Shown here: in pieces, positions 1 to 5,293 of the stretch | Layout: each line of letters begins with the position of its first letter | Numbering within the stretch: the stretch's first letter is position 1 | Origin: Campylobacterales bacterium | GTDB lineage: Bacteria > Campylobacterota > Campylobacteria > Campylobacterales > JAADDG01 | Assembly: GCA_027009865.1 (NCBI GenBank) | Contig: JALVCR010000028.1 | Span: 1 to 5,296 of the forward strand | Direction: 5' to 3' | Length of the DNA stretch: 5,296 bases | Translations under genes and position numbers: made by a program | Notes under the pieces: model-generated | Databases searched by the model: none | The model's input: only the letters and a program-made list of their open reading frames with translations | What the model was told of the DNA's origin: nothing

Positions 1-396
1 AAAAGCCTTCTTTATACCCAAAAAGGGGAGATTGTAAGCTCTCTTGAGACCAAATCTGTTATAGTCGCTACTTATCTAAATAGGCTTGATAGAAAGTATG
101 CAGATAAAAATAAAGAGTATTTCATTATAGCTCTCTATAACGAAAAGGAGTTTGGGGATAAAGAGGAGGGGCTTAAAAGTAAAAACTGCCTTGTTTATCT
201 AAAAGATGGCAGAAAACCCCTTTTTATAAAAGAGCTTAAAAAAGATGACGAGGTTTTAAAATATATTCCGGTTCACAGTGGCTGGTTTAAATACTATCTT
301 ATCTCTTTTAAAGCCAAAGAGGAGAAAAAACTCACTCTTGTTTGCGAGAATAAAAGGTTTGGTAAGAGTTTTTTAGTCTTTTCAAAAGAGGAGTGA
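1..396 (+). CDS. 3' end of a hypothetical protein (131 C-terminal residues), possible lipoprotein by synteny
   Basis: Frame 1 is open from the first base to a TGA at 394-396, giving 131 residues; the start lies outside the window. I do not recognise a family. The visible part is soluble, mixed-charge and Lys/Glu-rich, without membrane segments or repeats. It alternates short hydrophobic stretches (YFIIALYNEKE, CLVYLKDG, HSGWFKYYLISF, LTLVCENKRF), which suggests a beta-rich fold. It has two cysteines. Codon use resembles the neighbouring genes, so it is probably a genuine gene. In C. jejuni the gene convergent with slt (Cj0842) is, as I recall, annotated as a putative lipoprotein; this could be its counterpart, but that rests on position only, and any signal peptide or lipobox would be upstream. 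Its last 65 bp are antisense to the 3' end of slt. Confidence 0.75.
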   Translation, partial: KSLLYTQKGEIVSSLETKSVIVATYLNRLDRKYADKNKEYFIIALYNEKEFGDKEEGLKSKNCLVYLKDGRKPLFIKELKKDDEVLKYIPVHSGWFKYYLISFKAKEEKKLTLVCENKRFGKSFLVFSKEE

Positions 397-1993
397 GCAT
401 CACTCTCTCCCCAAGAAGCTGAGAGTAGATTACATAGTTTGTCAAAACCTTTTTTGCGTAATATCTTGCCTGGCTGTTTGGGAAAAGCTCCATACTAAGA
501 TATGGTTCGTATCTGTTTTTATTTCTAAAAAGAGAGCTTTTTTGCAGGGTTCTTTTTAAGAATCCGATTCCTCCGTTATAGGCGTAGAATATAAAAAGTG
601 GATGTCTTAAATTATTTTTGAGATACTCTACATAATAATTTGCAAATTTGTATGCTACTTCCGGATTAAAGAGAGCGTCCAAATCGAAATTTTTATACTC
701 AAGCTTATTAGCTATCTCTTTTGCCACAAACGGCATAAACTGCGTCATTCCAAGAGCGTAGGATTTTGATATTTCGCTTGGGATAAATTTGCTTTCCTGT
801 CTTGCTATGGCCAAAAGCATAGCTTGTCTTTTTGGAGGCAGATTTTTTATATACTCATAATAGGGCATAATAAAATATTGTTTTTTGAATTTATTTGCCT
901 TCTCATACAGATATGCGGCAAAAGGCTCCGTGTTTTTGGCGTTTAACGAGTCGGCCATCTCTTTTAGCTTTCCCGCATTCGCCTCTTTTGCCTCCTGTTT
1001 TAAATTCTCCCACGCAAAAGGGTTGTTTATGGGAAAGTTTGCTCTCTCTTTTATATGTCTTAGATTTGTTACTATATTCTTGGCTTTTTTGTGCAAAAGC
1101 TCCATTGCATAAAGAGAGTAGAAATTTAATTTCAAGCTTTCCGAGAGCTTTACTAAATATTTTTTATCTCTTGTTACCTGATACAGCCAAAACAGCGCTC
1201 TGTCTTTATCAAATGTCTTAAAGGCTTTTTTATAAGCCAAATTTAAATACCTCGTTGCAAGCTCTCTTTTTTGATATCTTATCGCGTTAAAGGCAAGGTA
1301 TAGATTTCCGGTTGCTGATAGTTTCTCGGAATCTATATCAAGAATTGAGTTTTGAAGTTTGGTTAAATTTTCATCTATCGCTATTATTTGAACGGTTTGA
1401 TTAAAGGCATAATAGTGGGATAATTTCTCTAAAGCCTCTTTTGAGAGGGGATGATTTAATTTTTCGTATAGATATTTTGAATCTACCGAATTAAACACCT
1501 TGAAAAATATCTCCGCATCGGCGTTTATGAGGTTTTCAAAAACGTTATCGGAGGATAAGATTTTAAAAATTTTAGCTCTTTGAGGATATTTATATTCTAT
1601 CTTTTTTGCTGCTTTTAAAAGCTCCTCTTTAGATAGCTGAACTGCTTTTTTGGGAGTCAGTCCGACCGCTATGCAATCTTCGCTTGCCTCTACCAGCTCT
1701 TTTGGGGCGGCTTGAATACACTCGGCTATTTTCTTAAAGCCCTCTTTATCAAGTTTTTGCGCAAATTTAAAAAATAGTTTACTGCTCATTTGATATACTT
1801 CTCCTATTAATGCTTCCGCCTCTTTGGCAGATACGTTTTGATCCAAAAACCGCCAGATATAGAAATCTTTCGCTATCGATCTTGGTTTGTCGCGAAAGAA
1901 TTTTAATGTTATCTCTTTTGAAGACAACAAAAGCGGCATCAATAGGAGAATAGCAAAAAGTATGCCACTTTTGTAAAACTTATTGAAGCGCAC
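332..1993 (-). CDS. slt: Soluble lytic murein transglycosylase (GH23, Slt family), exported
   Basis: Predicted to cleave the MurNAc-GlcNAc bond of peptidoglycan in the periplasm, forming 1,6-anhydroMurNAc ends during wall turnover. Read from a GTG at 1993 it has 553 residues. The N-terminus is a likely signal peptide: basic RFNKFYKSG, then hydrophobic ILFAILLLMPLLLSS. A long helical region (about 30-375) resembles the superhelical U/L domain of Slt70. The catalytic SLT domain is C-terminal (about 380-540): ARQES with catalytic Glu400 (codon at 794-796), GMTQFMP (415-421), AYNGG (471-475) and ARYYAKKVLTNY near the end, all typical of family 1. No clear ribosome-binding site precedes the GTG, which overlaps the yggT end by 14 bp, so translation is probably coupled. 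A TTG at 2032 would add 13 residues (566 aa) but also lacks a ribosome-binding site and gives a poorer signal peptide. The stop lies 65 bp inside the convergent gene. Family call firm; start less so. Confidence 0.95.
   Translation of the reverse strand: MRFNKFYKSGILFAILLLMPLLLSSKEITLKFFRDKPRSIAKDFYIWRFLDQNVSAKEAEALIGEVYQMSSKLFFKFAQKLDKEGFKKIAECIQAAPKELVEASEDCIAVGLTPKKAVQLSKEELLKAAKKIEYKYPQRAKIFKILSSDNVFENLINADAEIFFKVFNSVDSKYLYEKLNHPLSKEALEKLSHYYAFNQTVQIIAIDENLTKLQNSILDIDSEKLSATGNLYLAFNAIRYQKRELATRYLNLAYKKAFKTFDKDRALFWLYQVTRDKKYLVKLSESLKLNFYSLYAMELLHKKAKNIVTNLRHIKERANFPINNPFAWENLKQEAKEANAGKLKEMADSLNAKNTEPFAAYLYEKANKFKKQYFIMPYYEYIKNLPPKRQAMLLAIARQESKFIPSEISKSYALGMTQFMPFVAKEIANKLEYKNFDLDALFNPEVAYKFANYYVEYLKNNLRHPLFIFYAYNGGIGFLKRTLQKSSLFRNKNRYEPYLSMELFPNSQARYYAKKVLTNYVIYSQLLGERVMLTPLLKRLKNSYQTFYSRKQE
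391..405. repeat. Small inverted repeat at the stop codon of the upstream gene
   Basis: GAGTGA at 391-396 is a perfect reverse complement of TCACTC at 400-405, with a GCA loop. The stem can be extended by three pairs (388-390 with 407-409) if one base is bulged. It covers the TGA of the plus-strand gene and lies inside the 3' part of slt. There is no T tract after it on the plus strand. On the minus strand CTCTTTT follows, but slt coding continues through it. It may be a weak terminator or a chance palindrome. Confidence 0.3.
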
Positions 1994-2279
1994 TTGCAAA
2001 ACTGTAAAGAAGTTTAATAAAAAAGAGATCAAAAAATTGAAGCGCCAAGATAACTATAATGGGGGCTAAATCTATTCCGCCAATAACTGTGGGTATATAT
2101 CTTCTAATAAAAGCGTAAACAGGCTCGGTTAATCTCATTAAAACCTGAACTATCGGATTGTAAGGATCTGGTCTAACCCACGTTATTAAAGCTGCGATGA
2201 TTACTATCCAAATGTAGATATTTATCACCATATGAAGGATTTGGGCTATCGCTTCTATAAATGTTGCAATTACTATCAT
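1980..2279 (-). CDS. yggT: YggT family integral membrane protein
   Basis: A 99-residue inner-membrane protein of the YggT (YGGT) family, whose biochemical role is not well defined; relatives have been linked to osmotic tolerance, cell division or thylakoid organisation in various organisms. There are two hydrophobic regions, about residues 14-34 and 62-95. Between them is the family signature WVRPDPYNPIVQVLMRLTEP, followed by a short basic stretch (FIRRYIPTVIGGIDLAP) leading into the second region. Length is that of a single YGGT unit. The ATG overlaps the gltX stop as ATGA, and the gene runs 14 bp past the GTG used for slt, so it is the middle cistron of gltX-yggT-slt. This order is the one I recall for H. 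pylori HP0644 and C. jejuni Cj0844c. Family call is strong; no specific function can be read from the sequence. Confidence 0.93.
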   Translation of the reverse strand: MIVIATFIEAIAQILHMVINIYIWIVIIAALITWVRPDPYNPIVQVLMRLTEPVYAFIRRYIPTVIGGIDLAPIIVILALQFFDLFFIKLLYSFASALQ

Positions 2280-3574
2280 TTTACTATCTCTCCTAAATAA
2301 TTTTTTATATGTTTGTATATATCGCTTAAGTTGGGGCCGTGCTTAGCTCCTGTTAAAGCGATTCTTAATGGTTTAAAAAGATTTTTACCCTTTAAATTTG
2401 TCTCTTTTGAGATATGATTTTTAAACTCGTTGAAATCCTCAAAATAGGGAGCCTCTTTTACGGCTTTTACAATCTTATCAAAATTTTCTTTAAATTCTAA
2501 AGGAGGATTTTTTGCCGAAAATATTTTGTCTATCTTCTCTTTTATCTCATTTAGTGTGCTTGCTTCTTCGGTATATAGTTTGGCCAAATCCCCTATCTCT
2601 TTTGAAAAGTATCCAAGCTCTTTGGAAAGCTCTAAAGAATCAAGCATTTTTATATGCTCTCTGTTTATGAATCTAAGCTTATCGATATCAAATTTTGCGC
2701 TTGTTTTTGATAGATTTTTTATATTAAACCACTCAATCGCCTCTTTTAGTGTAAATATCTCTTTTGGAGTTTTGTTTCCCAAAAGTATTAGATAGTTTGC
2801 TATAGCCTGAGGCAAAAAACCCTCTTTTAAGAGCCATTTTACGCTTGAAGCTTTTTCTCTTTTGCTCATCTTTTTGCCCTCTTTGTTTAGAATAATGGGC
2901 AGATGGGCATATTTTATCTCTTTATCGTATCCTAAATATTTTCTAATAAGAATCTGTTTTGGAGTGTTTGAGATATGATCCTCTCCTCTTATTACAAAAC
3001 TTATATCATTTAGCATATCATCTATTGCGCAGGCGAAATTGTAGGTTGGAGTCTTATCCACTCTTAAAATTACGAAACTGTCTATATCATCGGGCAGGAA
3101 AGTTAGCTCTCCTTTTATTTCGTCTTTAAAGCTTATAGGCTCTTTTGGTTTTTTTATTCTTATAGTAAAAGGTTTTTCGTTGTTTAAGACTTCCTCATCG
3201 CTTAATTTTTCGCAGGTTCCGTCATACCGGTAGGCTATTTTGTTTTTTTTGGCCTCCTCTCTTTTCTTTTCCAAAAGCTCTTCTGGGCAAAAGCAGGCAA
3301 AAGCTTTTCTCTCCATAAGCAGATGGGAGGCAAATTGCTGATGAAATTTCAAATTATCGCTTTGATAGAGAACATTGTCATACTCAATATCAAATATTTT
3401 CAAAATTTCTAAAATCTCTTTATCTTTTCCTTCAATGTTTCTCTTTTTGTCGGTATCCTCTATTCTTATTATAAATTTTTCATTTTGCTGTTTTGCTACA
3501 ATATAGTTTAAAAGCGCAACTTTTAAGTTTCCTATGTGCATATCTCCCGTCGGAGAGGGCGCGAATCGAAGCAT
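2276..3574 (-). CDS. gltX: Glutamyl-tRNA synthetase, probably GluRS2 type charging tRNA-Gln
   Basis: Class I aminoacyl-tRNA synthetase of the cytoplasm that joins glutamate to tRNA using ATP; 432 residues. The Rossmann domain opens with FAPSPTGDMHIGN, carrying the HIGH-type motif HIGN (13-16), then RIEDTD (37-42), the GEDHISNTP segment (197-205) and the KMSKS-type loop KMSKR (235-239). Cys94, Cys96, Tyr117 and Cys121 form a CxC-x20-Y-x3-C arrangement like the zinc site of GluRS and GluQ-RS enzymes. At 432 residues it is shorter than typical bacterial GluRS (about 465-490). Campylobacterota usually carry two gltX copies. The one next to yggT-slt in H. pylori is HP0643, the GluRS2 that makes Glu-tRNA(Gln) for the GatCAB amidotransferase. 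By synteny and length I infer the same role here. First gene of the operon; ATG at 3574 with AAAGG six nt upstream. Synthetase call near certain; GluRS2 subtype moderate. Confidence 0.96.
   Translation of the reverse strand: MLRFAPSPTGDMHIGNLKVALLNYIVAKQQNEKFIIRIEDTDKKRNIEGKDKEILEILKIFDIEYDNVLYQSDNLKFHQQFASHLLMERKAFACFCPEELLEKKREEAKKNKIAYRYDGTCEKLSDEEVLNNEKPFTIRIKKPKEPISFKDEIKGELTFLPDDIDSFVILRVDKTPTYNFACAIDDMLNDISFVIRGEDHISNTPKQILIRKYLGYDKEIKYAHLPIILNKEGKKMSKREKASSVKWLLKEGFLPQAIANYLILLGNKTPKEIFTLKEAIEWFNIKNLSKTSAKFDIDKLRFINREHIKMLDSLELSKELGYFSKEIGDLAKLYTEEASTLNEIKEKIDKIFSAKNPPLEFKENFDKIVKAVKEAPYFEDFNEFKNHISKETNLKGKNLFKPLRIALTGAKHGPNLSDIYKHIKNYLGEIVK
2290..2294 (-). promoter_or_regulatory. Ribosome binding site for yggT inside the gltX end
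   Basis: On the minus strand AGGAG lies 10 nt before the yggT ATG, within the last codons of gltX. With the ATGA stop/start overlap it allows both independent initiation and coupling to gltX translation. Confidence 0.6.
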
Positions 3575-3580
3575 TTAAAA

Positions 3581-3585
3581 CCTTT
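3581..3585 (-). promoter_or_regulatory. Ribosome binding site for gltX
   Basis: AAAGG on the minus strand, six nt before the ATG at 3574. It supports this start, which also puts the HIGN motif at the usual distance from the N-terminus. Confidence 0.55.
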
Positions 3586-3601
3586 GTGTGAAATTTTTGC
3601 G

Positions 3602-3610
3602 ATTATACCA
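3602..3610 (-). promoter_or_regulatory. Extended -10 promoter for the gltX-yggT-slt operon
   Basis: On the minus strand the sequence reads TGGTATAATC: a perfect TATAAT (3607 down to 3602) preceded by TGn, the extended -10 element. Transcription would start near 3595, giving a leader of about 20 nt before the gltX ATG. No -35 box is recognisable (the 17-nt position reads TATCAT), as is usual for the housekeeping sigma factor of Campylobacterota. The site lies just upstream of the divergent gene's ribosome binding site. Confidence 0.65.
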
Positions 3611-3614
3611 AAAA

Positions 3615-3619
3615 AGGAG
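3615..3619 (+). promoter_or_regulatory. Ribosome binding site that favours the second of two adjacent ATGs
   Basis: AGGAG is followed by AA and then ATGATG. The first ATG (3622) is only 2 nt from the site, too close for good initiation; the second (3625) is 5 nt away, within the normal range. I therefore start the membrane protein at 3625. Confidence 0.6.
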
Positions 3620-3624
3620 AAATG

Positions 3625-3948
3625 ATGATAAGAGCTGTGGTAGCGGCCGTGTTTTTGGCCGTTTTGGGAGTTATATATTTTCAGTATAGAAGGGATAAAA
3701 ATTTAAAAGAGGCTCTATTCTCCATTGTTTTGATATCGGTTTGCATGGGATTTTCGCTCTTTAGCGTCTATATTTATGTTTATAAACCTCTTTTTGTTTT
3801 TCATGTGGTTTTTACTATTTTTAGCTGGATGGAGATTTTTAAATATATCTTTTCAAGAAAGATAAGATTTTGGATATTTTTATCTCCGCTTATTACTATA
3901 TCCCTATTTTTTATAGCGGGGTATTTTTTTGCCAAAATTGAGCCTTGA
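3625..3948 (+). CDS. Hypothetical small integral membrane protein, four predicted helices
   Basis: A 107-residue protein (108 if the adjacent ATG at 3622 is used) that I do not recognise. Hydrophobic segments lie at about residues 4-20, 31-52, 55-72 and 82-103. Basic clusters RRDKNLK (22-28) and SRKIR (77-81) fall between helices 1-2 and 3-4. The positive-inside rule would put these loops in the cytoplasm and both termini outside. It is rich in Phe, Ile, Tyr and Val; no metal-binding motif or catalytic signature is seen, with one Cys (40) and one His (60). It is divergent from gltX with about 50 bp between starts, and separated from the downstream NifU-like gene by 60 bp that contain a new promoter, so it may be monocistronic. 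A strong ribosome-binding site and typical codon use support a real gene. No function can be assigned. Confidence 0.82.
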   Translation: MIRAVVAAVFLAVLGVIYFQYRRDKNLKEALFSIVLISVCMGFSLFSVYIYVYKPLFVFHVVFTIFSWMEIFKYIFSRKIRFWIFLSPLITISLFFIAGYFFAKIEP

Positions 3949-3973
3949 AATTAAATCTTTCTATAAATTAGTG

Positions 3974-3979
3974 TATAAT
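3974..3979 (+). promoter_or_regulatory. -10 promoter element for the NifU-like/ferritin-like operon
   Basis: Perfect TATAAT in the context GTGTATAATTT, 29 nt before the ATG at 4009, in a 60-bp AT-rich intergenic space. Predicted start of transcription is near 3986, with a leader of about 22 nt. No convincing -35 box: TTAAAT at 3951-3956 has 17-bp spacing but matches poorly. I saw no inverted repeat resembling a Fur or other operator in this short space. Confidence 0.65.
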
Positions 3980-3999
3980 TTGTTCTATTTAAGCACTAA

Positions 4000-4005
4000 A
4001 GGGAG
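4000..4005 (+). promoter_or_regulatory. Ribosome binding site for the NifU-like gene
   Basis: AGGGAG ends 3 nt before the ATG at 4009; the overlapping AAAGGG register gives 5 nt. Spacing is short, but no other in-frame start nearby keeps the conserved IDHMMNPRN segment at the N-terminus. Confidence 0.6.
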
Positions 4006-4008
4006 TCT

Positions 4009-4461
4009 ATGTCAGATTTGGAAAAGTTAAAAGACGAATATATAGACCATATGATGAATCCGAGAAATTACGGCAAAATAGAAGAGTATGATGCCAAAGG
4101 GGTTGGAAAAAATCCTCTAAATAACGAGCTTGTTGAGATATATTTAAAAATTAATAAAGATATGATAGAGGATATAAAATTTCAAGCTGTCGGATGTATG
4201 AGCACGGTTGTGGGAGGCTCCATTTTTACCGATATGGTTAAAAAAGAGAGTTTAAAAGAGGCTGTTTTTGCGGCGGAAGATTTTTTAGAAAAACTAAAAA
4301 GCGCTCCCCCGTCTGAGAGAGCATGCGGCGAGATGGTAGCGAAAGCCTTTTTGGCTTCGGTAGAGAATCTGAAAAATAAGAAAGAAGGAATTGATGAGAT
4401 GGAACATACTCTCTTTATCAGCGAAGATTGTGTAACGGAACTGGAAAATGAGACCGAGTGA
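4009..4461 (+). CDS. NifU/IscU-like Fe-S scaffold family protein with an incomplete cluster site
   Basis: A 150-residue cytoplasmic protein of the NifU N-terminal (IscU) family, whose usual members assemble Fe-S clusters on three cysteines. Family features are YIDHMMNPRNYGKI (11-24), the VGCMS segment with Cys63, and ERACGEM with Cys106. These two cysteines sit at the same residue numbers as in E. coli IscU. The PACGD motif is replaced by PLNNE (36-40), so Cys37 becomes Asn38 and Asp39 becomes Glu40. His105 becomes Ala, and the HscA-recognition LPPVK becomes APPSE (99-103). A C-terminal extension of about 22 residues is acidic and holds a third cysteine, Cys141. It is therefore not the standard scaffold; Campylobacterota normally have a longer NifU elsewhere. 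It overlaps the ferritin-like gene by 14 bp and has its own promoter. Family membership is strong; ability to bind a cluster is doubtful. I give no symbol because nifU or iscU would overstate the function. Confidence 0.88.
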   Translation: MSDLEKLKDEYIDHMMNPRNYGKIEEYDAKGVGKNPLNNELVEIYLKINKDMIEDIKFQAVGCMSTVVGGSIFTDMVKKESLKEAVFAAEDFLEKLKSAPPSERACGEMVAKAFLASVENLKNKKEGIDEMEHTLFISEDCVTELENETE

Positions 4462-5293
4462 GATTTTTAGAAAGAAGCATGAGCTTTGGCTTAGTATGCT
4501 TTTTGGAGCTTTTAGCGTAGATAATGAGGAGATTTACAATATCTTATACGATTTTTCGATGATAGAGTTTCGTCATCTAAAGTGGTTTGGTCAAAAGCTT
4601 GCGGATGAGAATATAGAGATAAGTTTCGATAGAGAAGAGATGAGCTATAAGGCTAAAAGCAATTTTGAGCTTTTAAAACAGCTTATAGCAAATATAGATA
4701 TGGTAAAAGAGCTTTATGAAGATGATGCAGACCCTCTTTTTAAAAGATTTGTAACCGATGAAAACTATTTTATATCAAAGCTTTATAATCTTTTAAAAGA
4801 TGAAAGAAATGACGCTAAGATAAGAGCGTTTGACAAAAGAAGAGAGCTTGAGGGATTTGAGCTTGACGAGATTCAAACGGACGCTTTGACGCTTTTTTTG
4901 TTTGAAGAGAGCTATAAAGAGTATGAGCTTATAATGATTTACACTTATGTAAATTTTTATACAAAAGATAAAGAGCTTTCAAATATTTTTATAGATTTGA
5001 TTGACGAGTCTTTCTATCATCTAAAGAGTTTTGCAAGAATGATGGCAAAGATGGGAATTTTGACAATGCCAAGAGTTATTATGGAGAGAGTTTATAAATT
5101 TGAAGATTTGGAGAAATTTCTTCTTGAGGGGATAGAGGAGGAGGAAAAGGCCAAAATAGAGTGCAAAAAATTATCAGATGCCATTAAAAACGACTCTTTG
5201 AGCAGATTTTTTGATTTTATAAACTATCAGGAAAATTATCATATCTCTTTGATGAAGAGAGCTTTAAACAAAGTAAGGGAGAGCGGTGAGTAG
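4448..5293 (+). CDS. Ferritin-like protein, two fused four-helix domains (internal duplication)
   Basis: A 281-residue, all-helical, acidic soluble protein without signal peptide or membrane segment. By pattern it belongs to the ferritin-like/rubrerythrin-type di-iron fold, made of two domains (about 5-120 and 150-280). Ungapped alignment with an offset of 148 pairs residues 12-47 with 160-195: Glu12 with Glu160 (helix 1), and in helix 2 NILYDFSMIEFRHLKWF (31-47) with NIFIDLIDESFYHLKSF (179-195), 8 of 17 identical. Helix 4 also repeats: ENYFIS (105-110) with ENYHIS (262-267). Domain 1 keeps ExxH in helix 2 (Glu40, His43) but has Phe108 where the helix-4 His should be; domain 2 keeps ExxH in helix 4 (Glu262, His265) but has Ser188 opposite Glu40. 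Helix-3 ligand candidates are Glu74 and Glu230-233. The ATG lies 14 bp inside the NifU-like gene, suggesting coupling. Likely iron or redox role, by inference; no rubredoxin-type CxxC site is present. Confidence 0.82.
   Translation: MRPSEIFRKKHELWLSMLFGAFSVDNEEIYNILYDFSMIEFRHLKWFGQKLADENIEISFDREEMSYKAKSNFELLKQLIANIDMVKELYEDDADPLFKRFVTDENYFISKLYNLLKDERNDAKIRAFDKRRELEGFELDEIQTDALTLFLFEESYKEYELIMIYTYVNFYTKDKELSNIFIDLIDESFYHLKSFARMMAKMGILTMPRVIMERVYKFEDLEKFLLEGIEEEEKAKIECKKLSDAIKNDSLSRFFDFINYQENYHISLMKRALNKVRESGE

Noticed and set aside
290..331. Terminator for the slt operon just past its stop (CTCTTT and AAAGAG arms on the minus strand)
   Set aside because: The six-pair AT-rich arms arise from the common AAAGAG hexamer, no T run follows, and the region codes for the convergent gene.
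388..409. Hairpin at the end of the first gene as a bidirectional terminator
   Set aside because: The stem is short, has no T tract on the plus strand, and on the minus strand lies well before the slt stop, so it is listed only as a weak inverted repeat.
885..1221. Two overlapping plus-strand open frames of 75 and 108 codons
   Set aside because: They lie entirely antisense to the conserved slt gene, share no recognisable motif, have unusual Ser/Leu/Pro-rich composition and no ribosome binding site; they are shadows of slt coding.
2526..2795. Plus-strand open frame of 89 codons inside gltX
   Set aside because: Antisense to the gltX anticodon-binding region; its Ser/Phe/Ile-rich composition is what the reverse complement of Lys/Glu-rich coding produces. 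No ribosome binding site.
3945..3950. TTGAAA as a -35 box for the NifU-like operon
   Set aside because: It is 23 bp from the TATAAT at 3974, too far for a sigma-70 promoter.
4448..5293. Classical rubrerythrin
   Set aside because: No rubredoxin-like CxxC pairs are present (Cys239 is the only cysteine), and two four-helix units are fused, unlike the usual one bundle plus rubredoxin.
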